Under the pieces are notes generated by a model. It saw only the letters and a list, made by a program, of their open reading frames with translations. It did not search any database and was not told where the DNA came from. From Caenimonas soli (GTDB lineage: Bacteria > Pseudomonadota > Gammaproteobacteria > Burkholderiales > Burkholderiaceae_C), in NCBI RefSeq assembly GCF_013155545.1, contig NZ_JABJVV010000020.1:36643-100642 (forward strand): 64,000 nt of DNA. The letters run 5' to 3'. Positions 25,218-33,208 of the stretch are shown piece by piece. Numbering within the stretch: position 1 is the stretch's first letter; the number at the start of each line of letters is the position of its first letter. The position numbers and the translations under genes are program-made.

Positions 25218-26942
25218 ATGAAACCAAACATCGACGCGTTGAAGAAAAACTTCAGGGAAGGTCGCCACGCGCAAGCCATCGCGGAGTGCGAAGCCCTGTG
25301 CCGGCAAGACCCGGGCAATCTCGAGATCAAGAGACTGTGCGCGACGATGCACGCTCTTACGCAGAGCTACAGCCGAGCGCTTGAACTGCTGCACCAGATC
25401 CGCAACCCTGAACAAGAGAATGCCGACGTCCTGTTCAATATTGCCCTGTGCGAAAGAGAGTTGAAGAATTTCACGGGCGCGCAGCAGTACTTCAAGATCT
25501 ACACGGACAAGTTTCCCAATAGCCCCGATGGCTGGGCGAGCTTGGCCGAGTGCAAGTTTCAATTGAACGAATTCAGTGAAGGCATCAGTCTTGCGGACCG
25601 GGCGATCAAGCTCGACGCTTCTTCACTTGCAGCCTGGACAGTCCGCGGAAACTGCCAAAAATCGGCCGGGCAGTTTGAAGATGCGCTGGCAAGCTATAAA
25701 AAGGCCAACCAGATCCAACCGGCCGTCGAGTGCCACTTCAATGCCGGTCTGATCTTTGTTGAAACGGGCAAACCGGCCGGAGCGATAGACAGCTTCGGCC
25801 AGGCAATCAAGCTGGCGCCCAAACTCGCCAAGCTGAGGGTCGCCCGAGGCGACGCTTTCAATAGCGTCGGCAAGTTGCAAGAGGCGGTTGCGGATTACAA
25901 GGCAACGCTCACGCTGACGCCCGCCGATGCTGAAACCTTAAAAAAGGCCACCCTCTGCCTGCTGGAATCAGGCCAAGGGAATGAGGCGCTCCAACTCTGC
26001 CGAGACATCCTGAAAGTCCATCCAGACAACCTGACGGCCAAACTTGGCGCGGAATGGGTATTGAGCCAGCTCGTTCCGATCTGGCATGTGCCGATGATGA
26101 ACGAGCCCGAGCGGAACAAGGCCTTCTACGACGGGCTTGCATCGCTTGTCACGCCGGAAAAGGTCGTCTTTGAAATCGGAACTGGGTCTGGCCTTTTGGC
26201 CATGATGGCCGCGAAGCTCGGCGCCAAGAAAGTATTTACCTGCGAGGCCGTCGGCCTGATCGCCGATACCGCAAGAAAGATCGTCGCGCGCAACAACTAC
26301 CAAGGCCAGATAACGGTCTTGGCAAAACCTTCGCATGCGATTCAGATCGAGCAGGACCTACCTGCCAAGGCGGACATCCTGGTCCACGAAATCTTTTCCA
26401 GCGAGTTGCTGGGGGAGCATGTCCTTCCCGCGATCGAGGATGCCAAGGCACGTCTGCTCAAACCGGGTGGGGAAGTCTTGCCTTCCTCGGCAAGCATCAT
26501 GATCGCGCTCGTGAGTGGCGACGAACTGGGGAAGAATCTCTACGTCAGCGAAAGTTTCGGATTCGATCTTCGCGAGTTCAACGCCATCCATCCGAAGAAG
26601 CGGCCACTTTATCGAGAGGATCTGGCACCGGTTCTGATGAGTGACGACATCGAAGCTTTCCGTTTCGACTTTCGTAGGGACGCTACGTTTCCTGCCGAGC
26701 GGAAGGAGATCAAGATCACCACGACCCAGGGTGGGCTTTGCTATGGGGTCATCCAGTGGATCCGCATCGAACTGGCCGAGGGCGTCCACTTTGAAAACCA
26801 CCCTTCGCGCCGCCGATCGGTGTCGAACTGGCAGCACACGATCTATGGTTTCGATGCGCCCATTCATCTCAACGAAGGTTCAGTCGTTTCGATTAATGCG
26901 ACACACGATCGGTCGCGACCGTGGTTTGACCTGGCATCCTGA
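25218..26942 (+). CDS. TPR-repeat protein fused to a PRMT7/PRMT9-like methyltransferase
   Basis: In the 574-residue protein, about seven TPR-type helix pairs cover 1-275. The methyltransferase follows. WHVPMMNEPERNKAFYDGL (289-307) resembles the PRMT substrate helix. VFEIGTGSGLL (317-327) is SAM motif I. HEIFSSELLGE (390-400) gives Glu391 and Glu400 with the E-x8-E spacing of the PRMT double-E loop. NWQH (537-540) sits where the THW-type loop is expected. The beta-barrel half is also present. Human PRMT9 likewise joins TPRs to such a domain. Protein arginine methylation is therefore suggested but unproven. GC looks visibly lower than in neighbours and no operon partner exists, so horizontal acquisition is possible. 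Confidence 0.82.
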   Translation: MKPNIDALKKNFREGRHAQAIAECEALCRQDPGNLEIKRLCATMHALTQSYSRALELLHQIRNPEQENADVLFNIALCERELKNFTGAQQYFKIYTDKFPNSPDGWASLAECKFQLNEFSEGISLADRAIKLDASSLAAWTVRGNCQKSAGQFEDALASYKKANQIQPAVECHFNAGLIFVETGKPAGAIDSFGQAIKLAPKLAKLRVARGDAFNSVGKLQEAVADYKATLTLTPADAETLKKATLCLLESGQGNEALQLCRDILKVHPDNLTAKLGAEWVLSQLVPIWHVPMMNEPERNKAFYDGLASLVTPEKVVFEIGTGSGLLAMMAAKLGAKKVFTCEAVGLIADTARKIVARNNYQGQITVLAKPSHAIQIEQDLPAKADILVHEIFSSELLGEHVLPAIEDAKARLLKPGGEVLPSSASIMIALVSGDELGKNLYVSESFGFDLREFNAIHPKKRPLYREDLAPVLMSDDIEAFRFDFRRDATFPAERKEIKITTTQGGLCYGVIQWIRIELAEGVHFENHPSRRRSVSNWQHTIYGFDAPIHLNEGSVVSINATHDRSRPWFDLAS

Positions 26943-26982
26943 CGTAATCAAGCCGCGTACTCTCCCGCTTCCTTGATCACCT

Positions 26983-29295
26983 TCATCGGTCGGCATTAGC
27001 GTCGGCGACAGTCAAGGCGGTCATATTCACTATCCGGCGGACTGTGGCGCTGGGAGTGAGGATGTGCACGGGCTTGGCGGCCCCCAGAAGAACCGGGCCG
27101 ATCGAGATATTGCCTCCCGCTGCTGTCTTGAGCAGGTTATAGGCGATGTTCGCGGCATCGAGGTTCGGGAACACGAGCAGGTTGGCGTTTCCCTCCAGAG
27201 CACTGTTCGGCATGATCGCCTGCCGCTGCTTGCCGTCGAGGGCGACGTCGCCGTGCATTTCTCCGTCAACTTCCAGCCAAGGGGCCTGCGTGCGCAGCAG
27301 GTCGAGGGTTTGGCGCATCTTGATCGCAGTCGGCAGGTCGCTGCTGCCGAAATTGGAGTGAGACAACAGCGCCGCCTTGGGCTTGATCCCGAAACGCAGC
27401 ATTTCTTCCGCCGCCATTGTCGTGATCTCGGCCAGTTCTTCGGGTGTCGGGTCGTAGTTCACGTGCGTGTCAACGAGGAACAGCTGCCGCTCCGGCAGAA
27501 GCAGGGCGTTCATGCAGGCGTAGATCGGGATATCCTGAGGCGTCGCCGGACAGCCGCCGGGCCGCTTGCCGATCACCTGGTCGATGTAGTGGAGGTGCAT
27601 GGCCGTGGTGCCCCAAGTGCCGCAAATCATGCCGTCCACGTCACCCTTGTGCAGCAGCATTGCGCCGATGAGGGTGAGCCGACGGCGCATCTCGATCTTG
27701 GCCGTCTGGATCGTCGTCCCCTTGCGCTCCGTCATGCGGTGGTAGGTCTGCCAGAAGTCGCGGTAGCGGGGGTCGTACTCGACGCTGACGACGTCGTAGT
27801 CGAGTTCCTCCTTCAGCCTGAGGCCGAACTTTTCGATGCGCTGCGCGATGATTGCGGGGCGCCCGATCAGGGTGGGCCGCGCGATCCCCTCGTCCACTAC
27901 CACCTGCGCCGCACGCAGCACGCGCTCCTCTTCCCCCTCGCAGTAGGCGACGCGTTTGGACGGCGCTCGCCGGGCGGCGTCGAAAATCGGCTTCATCGCG
28001 GTGCCCGAGGCATAGACGAAACCTTCCAACCTGGCGCGGTAAGCATCCATGTCCTCGATGGGACGCAACGCCACGCCACTCTCGGCAGCGGCCCGTGCCA
28101 CCGCCGGCGCGATGCGCGTCATCAGGCGCGGATCGAACGGCTTGGGAATGAGGTAGTCCGGGCCGAAGGCGAGCTTCTCGCCGGCGTAGGCGGCGGCTAC
28201 GCGTTCGCTCTGTTCGGCTTGCGCCAGTTCGGCGATGGCGTGAACGGCCGCGATCTCCATCTCGTCGGTGATGGTGGTCGCGCCTGAATCCAGCGCCCCA
28301 CGAAAGATGTAGGGGAAGCACAGGACGTTGTTGACCTGATTCGGGTAGTCCGCCCGGCCTGTGGCCATGATGATGTCGGCGCGAACGGACCTGGCGTCCT
28401 CGGGCAGGATTTCCGGGGTCGGATTGGCCAGGGCGAAGATCACCGGCCGCACGGCCATGCGGGCCACCATCGCGGGCTTGAGCACGTTGCCGGCCGACAG
28501 TCCCAGGAACACGTCAGCACCCTCAATCACCTCGGACAAGGTCCGTGCTTCGGTTCTTTGCATGTACTGACGCTTGTCGTCGTCCATGAGCTCTTCGCGG
28601 CCCGCGTAGACCACGCCCGCCAGGTCCGTGACGAAAACGTTCTCGCGCTTCACCCCGACTTTCAACAGCAGGTTCAGGCAGGCCAGCGCAGCAGCACCGG
28701 CGCCCGATGTCACCAGCTTGACCTTGCCGATGTCCTTGCCCGCCACCTTCAGTGCGTTGACCATGGCGGCCGCGACCGTGATCGCGGTGCCATGCTGGTC
28801 GTCGTGGAACACCGGGATCTTCATGCGCTTGCGCAGTTCGCGCTCGACATAAAAGCAGTCTGGTGCCTTGATGTCTTCCAGATTGATGGCGCCGAAGGTC
28901 GGCTCCAGCGCGGCGATCACTTCGACCAGTTTCTTCGGGTCCTTTTCGTCGATCTCGATGTCGAAGACGTCGACTCCGGCGAACTTCTTGAAAAGGACGG
29001 CCTTGCCTTCCATGACCGGCTTCGAGGCCAGGGCGCCGATGTCGCCCAGCCCGAGCACTGCGGTGCCGTTGGTAATGACGGCGACCAGATTCCCGCGCGC
29101 GGTGTACTTGTACGCGGCCGCCGGGTCGCGGACGATTTCCTCGCAGGGTGCAGCGACGCCGGGCGAGTAGGCCAGGGAGAGGTCGCGCTGGTTGGACAGC
29201 GGCTTGGTCGCGCTGATGGCGAGCTTTCCGGCGGGCGCCTGGGCGTGATAGTCGAGGGCGGCCTGGCGGAAATCGGTTGTCGTGTTGGGTGTCAT
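26983..29295 (-). CDS. maeB: NADP-dependent malic enzyme with C-terminal phosphotransacetylase-like domain (MaeB type)
   Basis: The start at 29295 (MTPNTTTDFRQAAL) has AAGGG upstream; the ORF start at 29331 lies inside a hairpin. The 770-residue protein has the malic domain (YSPGVAAPCEEI), NAD(P)-binding region (VTSGAGAAALACLNLL) and ALANPTPEI. A PTA-like half follows from about 440 (VAYCEGEEERVLRAAQ, then GMICGTWGTTAMHLHYI). It converts malate to pyruvate and CO2; the PTA-like part is regulatory in known cases. Its position downstream of tarD fits a route from tartrate through C4 acids to pyruvate. Confidence 0.94.
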   Translation of the reverse strand: MTPNTTTDFRQAALDYHAQAPAGKLAISATKPLSNQRDLSLAYSPGVAAPCEEIVRDPAAAYKYTARGNLVAVITNGTAVLGLGDIGALASKPVMEGKAVLFKKFAGVDVFDIEIDEKDPKKLVEVIAALEPTFGAINLEDIKAPDCFYVERELRKRMKIPVFHDDQHGTAITVAAAMVNALKVAGKDIGKVKLVTSGAGAAALACLNLLLKVGVKRENVFVTDLAGVVYAGREELMDDDKRQYMQRTEARTLSEVIEGADVFLGLSAGNVLKPAMVARMAVRPVIFALANPTPEILPEDARSVRADIIMATGRADYPNQVNNVLCFPYIFRGALDSGATTITDEMEIAAVHAIAELAQAEQSERVAAAYAGEKLAFGPDYLIPKPFDPRLMTRIAPAVARAAAESGVALRPIEDMDAYRARLEGFVYASGTAMKPIFDAARRAPSKRVAYCEGEEERVLRAAQVVVDEGIARPTLIGRPAIIAQRIEKFGLRLKEELDYDVVSVEYDPRYRDFWQTYHRMTERKGTTIQTAKIEMRRRLTLIGAMLLHKGDVDGMICGTWGTTAMHLHYIDQVIGKRPGGCPATPQDIPIYACMNALLLPERQLFLVDTHVNYDPTPEELAEITTMAAEEMLRFGIKPKAALLSHSNFGSSDLPTAIKMRQTLDLLRTQAPWLEVDGEMHGDVALDGKQRQAIMPNSALEGNANLLVFPNLDAANIAYNLLKTAAGGNISIGPVLLGAAKPVHILTPSATVRRIVNMTALTVADANADR

Positions 29296-29320
29296 GATGA
29301 AGTGCCCTTGGAAAATGCAA

Positions 29321-29345
29321 CGAGACCCCATTCTCGGGGGCCTCG
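29321..29345 (-). terminator. Probable hairpin terminator between the tartrate locus and maeB
   Basis: On the minus strand CGAGGCCCC pairs with GGGGTCTCG (9 pairs, one G-U) around a 7-base loop. It is followed by TTGCATTTT. It lies after the decayed Bug gene and before maeB, so it could separate the two units. Confidence 0.5.
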
Positions 29346-29359
29346 TTCAACCTGCGGGA

Positions 29360-30132
29360 TCAATCCGCGTACTCGCCGGCGTTCTTGATAACTTTCGTCC
29401 AGCGTACTGTCTCGGCTTCCACGAACTTCCTGTGTCCGGCCGGATCCAGCCTTCCGTCCTTGACCACGGACAGCCCCAGCGCCTCTTCGCGCTTGATGAG
29501 TTCGGGATCCTTCAGCGCGGTCCGCAAGGCCGCGTTCAACTTGGCGAGCGCCGCCGGTGGCGTGCCCTTGGGGGCGTACAGGCCGTGCCACACCTGGACG
29601 TTGAAGTCTTTCAAGCCCGCCTCGGACAGCGTCGGAACATCCTTCAGCACCGGGATCTGCAGCCGCTGCGAGCTGGTGACGCCAAAAACCTTGACCTTCT
29701 TGCCCTCGATCTGCGGGACGGCATTGGTCGCTTGCTCGCACATCAAGTCCACCTGGCCGCCGATGAGGTCGTTCATTGCGGGTGCAGTTCCCTTGTACGG
29801 AATGGTCGCGAGACTGGTCTTGAGCGCGCTCTGGAAGATCAGGCCACAGAGGTGTGAGGCCGAACCCAGGCCGGCGTTGGCAAGGTTGACCTTTCCGCCC
29901 GTCGCCGCCATCCACTTGCGAAGGTCCGCGAAGTTGATGGCGTCCAGGCTGGGCTTGCCGATGAGGACCGACGGCGCCTCGTTGATCAGGCCGAGGAACT
30001 CGAAGTCCTCCGGCACCTTGTAGCTGAGCTTGCGGTAGAGCGCCGGCGCGGTCGCCATGCCGATGTGGTGCACCAGCAGGGTGTAACATGGGCCAGAGCC
30101 AGCAGGCCGACGATGCGAGTGAACTTTTTCAT
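29360..30132 (-). pseudogene. Bug-family periplasmic binding protein gene, broken by an internal deletion
   Basis: The ATG at 30130-30132 opens a normal signal peptide (MKKFTRIVGLLALA). The frame is then lost: at about 30090 the sequence jumps into another frame at YTLLVHHIGMATAPAL, a block normally near residue 90 of Bug proteins. From there 237+ residues are intact to the stop (VPTLSEAGLKDFNVQVWHGL, YAPKGTPPAALAKLN). About 70 codons are missing and the junction is out of frame. It follows tarD by 26 bases, so it was probably the tartrate-binding component. An isolated translation from the GTG at 30073 would lack a signal peptide. Confidence 0.85.
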
Positions 30133-30158
30133 TGGAATTCCTTGGGTACTGCTGCGGC

Positions 30159-31325
30159 TCAGGCCGAAAGCGCCTGCATCTCGCGGTAGAGATCGGCCTT
30201 GCCCTCGAAGCCGATCCCGGGCAGATCGGGCAGGGTCACATAGCCGTTCCGCACCTTCACGCCGTCGGGGAAACCGCCGAAGGGCTGGAACAGGTCGGGA
30301 TAGGACTCATTGCCGCCCAGGCCCAGGCCCGCGGCGATGTTGAGCGACATCTGGTGGCCGCCGTGCGGGATACAGCGGCTCGCGGACCAGCCGTGTTCCT
30401 TCAGCATGTCCAATGTGCGCAGGTATTCGACCAGGCCGTAGCTCAGCGCGCAGTCGAACTGCAGCCAGTCGCGGTCGGGGCGCATGCCGCCGTAGCGGAT
30501 CAGGTTGCGCGCGTCCTGCATCGAGAACAGGTCCTCGCCGGTGGCCATCGGGTTCTTGTAGTAGTTGCGCAGCGTGGCCTGCAGCTCGAAGTCGAGCGGG
30601 TCGCCCGGCTCCTCGTACCAGAACAGGTCGTACTGCGAGAGCGCCTTGGCATAGGCGATTGCGGTGTCGAGGTCGAAGCGGCCGTTGGCGTCGACGCACA
30701 ACTTCTGGCCGTCCTGCAGCACGCTCAGGATCGAGTCGATGCGGCGCAGGTCCTCGTCGAGCGAGGCGCCGCCGATCTTCTTCTTGACCACGGTGTAACC
30801 ACGGTCGATGTAGCTGCGCATCTCGTCCTTGAGCTTGTTGTGGTCCTGGCCCGGGTAGTAGTAGCCGCCGGCGGCGTAGACGAAGATCTCGCGGTTCGGC
30901 TTGCCGTTGCCATAGCGGTCGGCCAGCATCTGGAACAGCGGCTTGCCCTCGATCTTCGCCACTGCGTCCCACACCGCCATGTCGATCGTGCCGATCGCCA
31001 CCGAGCGTTCGCCATGGCCGCCCGGCTTCTCGTTGGTGAACATCGTGTTCCAGATCTTGTGCGGATCGAGGTTCTTGCCGCTCGCATCGACCAGCGATTC
31101 GGCGCTGGCTTCCATCAGCCGGGGGATGAAGCGCTCCCGCATGAGCTTGCCCTGGCCGTAGCGGCCGTTCGAGTTGAATCCATAGCCGACGACCGGCTTG
31201 CCATCCCGGATCACGTCGGTGATCACGGCCACCAAGCTCAGCGTCATCTTGCTAAAGTCGATGTAGGCGTTGCGGATGGGCGAGCTGATGGGAATGGTCT
31301 TTTCGCGGATTTCGACGATCTTCAC
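30159..31325 (-). CDS. tarD: D(-)-tartrate dehydratase, enolase superfamily
   Basis: The GTG start at 31325 has GGAGA 6 bases upstream. The 388-residue protein closely follows the Bradyrhizobium TarD sequence as I remember it. RNAYIDFSKMT and GFNSNGRYGQG lie near the N-terminus, catalytic Lys in VVKKKIGGA (181-183), metal ligands Asp212, Glu238/239 and Glu264, and His321 in CIPHGGHQMSL. TarD dehydrates D-tartrate to oxaloacetate in the cytosol. It is divergent from a LysR gene (99-base gap), the likely activator. The downstream Bug gene is broken, so uptake must use another carrier, perhaps the MFS at 33209. Confidence 0.92.
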   Translation of the reverse strand: MKIVEIREKTIPISSPIRNAYIDFSKMTLSLVAVITDVIRDGKPVVGYGFNSNGRYGQGKLMRERFIPRLMEASAESLVDASGKNLDPHKIWNTMFTNEKPGGHGERSVAIGTIDMAVWDAVAKIEGKPLFQMLADRYGNGKPNREIFVYAAGGYYYPGQDHNKLKDEMRSYIDRGYTVVKKKIGGASLDEDLRRIDSILSVLQDGQKLCVDANGRFDLDTAIAYAKALSQYDLFWYEEPGDPLDFELQATLRNYYKNPMATGEDLFSMQDARNLIRYGGMRPDRDWLQFDCALSYGLVEYLRTLDMLKEHGWSASRCIPHGGHQMSLNIAAGLGLGGNESYPDLFQPFGGFPDGVKVRNGYVTLPDLPGIGFEGKADLYREMQALSA

Positions 31326-31373
31326 GGGGGTCTCCTGGGGTCTGTGAGGTGCCCAATGGTCGGCGCAATCCTG

Positions 31374-31386
31374 ATTGGCGGCCAAT
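31374..31386. promoter_or_regulatory. Palindrome in the tarD-LysR gap
   Basis: ATTGGCGGCCAAT is a perfect 13-base palindrome. Nearby CAAT/ATTG half-sites (31352-31377) repeat the same core. This is a plausible LysR operator controlling tarD and the regulator itself. Confidence 0.45.
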
Positions 31387-31424
31387 GCTCTTTTTCTCTG
31401 CTTCAATGCTTTGAAAGCACCAAG

Positions 31425-32333
31425 ATGAATTTTGTCTGGCTCGAGGACTTTCGTACCCTGGCGGCAACCGGCAACTTCTCGCGCGCCGCGGAAGAAAGGC
31501 ACACGACGCAACCCGCGTTCAGCCGCCGGATCCGGGCCCTGGAAGAATGGCTGGACGCCGACCTGTTCGACCGGAGCACGCAGCCGGCCAAACTGACCGA
31601 GGTTGGCGAGTGGTTTCGCGGCGTGGCCGACGAACTGCTCGCGCGGGTGGCGCGCGTGCAGGGCGAGGCGCGCATCGTGGCGGAGTCCAGCTCGGTCACG
31701 CTGCGTATCGCGGCGACTCACGCGCTCTCGTTCACTTTCCTGCCGCGATGGCTGCGCAGCCTCGAATCGAGAACCACGCTGGGCCCGGTGCAACTGGTTT
31801 CCGACGTGCTGCAGCGATGCGAAGCGCTGATGCTCCAAAGCAAGATCCAGTTCGTCCTGAGCCACGCACACCCACAGGCGCGGGGCGCCCTGGATGCCGA
31901 GCCTTACCTGTCTGCCCAGGTCGGCCAGGATCAGCTGGTTCCCGTGTCAGCGCCCAACAAGCAGGGCAAGCCCCAGCATCGCGTCGGCGGCAGGACTTCC
32001 GGGGAGGTGCCGGTGCTCCAGTACACCGCCGAGTCTGGCTTGGGGCGCATCGCGCGCGCTGTCGTCGGATCGCGGCTCGAATCGGTCCCGGTGCGCGTGG
32101 CCTTCACCGCGCACCTGGCGTCGGTGCTGCGGCCGATGGCGCTGGACGGGCGCGGAGTCGCCTGGTTGCCGCAGACGCTCGTGGAAGACGACATGGCAGC
32201 GGGCCGGCTGGTGGCCGCTGCCGGCGACGACTGGAACATTCCGCTGGAGATTCGGCTTTATCGCGATCGGCGTCCAGTCGGTAGCGCGGCCGAGGCGTTC
32301 TGGAGAACGGTGGTCTCCGAACCCGCGCCTTGA
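31425..32333 (+). CDS. LysR-type regulator of the tartrate locus
   Basis: The start at 31425 (MNFVWLEDFRTLAATGNFSRAAEERHTTQPAFSRRI) gives the standard LysR helix-turn-helix at residue 3 onward. The 302-residue protein has a normal effector-binding half (LRIAATHALSFTFLP, then GRGVAWLPQTLV). It is divergent from tarD, so D-tartrate or a related acid is a reasonable inducer. The last 76 bases overlap the 3' end of the convergent XRE-type gene, a long overlap for two real genes. Both reading frames are nonetheless well supported elsewhere. Confidence 0.9.
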   Translation: MNFVWLEDFRTLAATGNFSRAAEERHTTQPAFSRRIRALEEWLDADLFDRSTQPAKLTEVGEWFRGVADELLARVARVQGEARIVAESSSVTLRIAATHALSFTFLPRWLRSLESRTTLGPVQLVSDVLQRCEALMLQSKIQFVLSHAHPQARGALDAEPYLSAQVGQDQLVPVSAPNKQGKPQHRVGGRTSGEVPVLQYTAESGLGRIARAVVGSRLESVPVRVAFTAHLASVLRPMALDGRGVAWLPQTLVEDDMAAGRLVAAAGDDWNIPLEIRLYRDRRPVGSAAEAFWRTVVSEPAP

Positions 32334-33079
32334 GCCTGCTTCGGCGCCTTGCGCCGCAGCGCCCGCAGGTTGCGCGGCTCCCAGGGCCGCACCGCCAGCA
32401 CCAGGGTCATGCTGTTCTTCTCGCTCAGCGGTAAAGAGCCGTCCTGTTGATTCATCTCGGCGAACTCATGCGCCACGCTCTTCAGGCGGCCGAGCAGGGC
32501 TGCGCGTGACTGCGCCGACAAGCTGCCGAACACCTGCAGCATCAGCTCGCTCTCGCCACCGAAATGCGACTGGAAAAAGTCCATCTGGGCATACTTGCGA
32601 AACTGCTGCTGGAACGGCCCGTCGGGCAGCCAGCGGAACGTGCCGCTGATGCGCAGGCGAAACCGGTTGTTGGGCTGCAACTCGATCATCTTCAGGCGGT
32701 CCAGCCGCGCCAGCATTTCGATGCATTCCGCGCGGCTCAGCGCGTAGTGCTCGACGATGTGCTCCAGCGTCCAGTAGCTCAGCACTGCGCAGGCCACCAG
32801 CATCAGCTTCGGGTCTTCGACCAGCTCCTGCTCCTGCTCCAGCGTCATCTGCGAAATCACGCTGGTGCGCGCGACCGCGGCAGCGGCAAGATCGGTGAAC
32901 TCCATGCCGAGCAGGGCGCAGGTGGCGTCGATGCGTTGCAGGCTGAGCTCGTTCTGCGCGAACAGCCGCTTCACGGTCGCCTCGCTCAGGTCCAGGTGCT
33001 GCGCCACGCGGGAATAGGTGATGCGGCGCGCGCGCAACTCGCGCTTCAGGGCGTCCATCAAGGCGACGGAATGGGGCAT
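32258..33079 (-). CDS. Helix-turn-helix (XRE-like) regulator
   Basis: The ATG at 33079 (MPHSVALMDALKREL) is preferred; a GTG at 33094 is possible. The 273-residue protein has the N-terminal HTH ITYSRVAQHLDLSEATVKRLF. A long helical region contains a second possible winged-helix part (EHYALSRAECIEMLARLDRLKMIELQ), suggesting dimerisation or ligand sensing. It is divergent from the MFS-WS/DGAT operon across a gap with three TGATA/TATCA half-sites, and is probably its regulator. Confidence 0.82.
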   Translation of the reverse strand: MPHSVALMDALKRELRARRITYSRVAQHLDLSEATVKRLFAQNELSLQRIDATCALLGMEFTDLAAAAVARTSVISQMTLEQEQELVEDPKLMLVACAVLSYWTLEHIVEHYALSRAECIEMLARLDRLKMIELQPNNRFRLRISGTFRWLPDGPFQQQFRKYAQMDFFQSHFGGESELMLQVFGSLSAQSRAALLGRLKSVAHEFAEMNQQDGSLPLSEKNSMTLVLAVRPWEPRNLRALRRKAPKQAQGAGSETTVLQNASAALPTGRRSR

Positions 33080-33088
33080 GGGGAAAAG

Positions 33089-33124
33089 TATCACCGGCTG
33101 ATACCACCCGGCATATAGGTATCA
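33089..33124. promoter_or_regulatory. Cluster of TATCA/TGATA half-sites
   Basis: TATCA (33089-33093) and TGATA (33099-33103) form one dyad. TGATACC (33099-33105) and GGTATCA (33118-33124) form a second, 7-base perfect dyad. The sites cover the start region of the XRE-like gene and lie 85 bases before the MFS gene. An operator for both is likely. Confidence 0.5.
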
Positions 33125-33208
33125 ACCATTGAGATTTAGCCGGTTTGCTGGATTTTGGGTCGGACATTACGGCTCCCGCCCCCCAATTCACGCCCAGGAG
33201 ACAAACCC

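Noticed and set aside
25125..25562. N-terminal extension of the RNB ribonuclease
   Set aside because: The extra part is antisense to the TPR region of the divergent TPR-PRMT gene and shows no cold-shock domain.
30132..31424. N-terminal extension of the LysR gene at 31425
   Set aside because: It would be antisense to tarD; the LysR helix-turn-helix begins right after the ATG at 31425.
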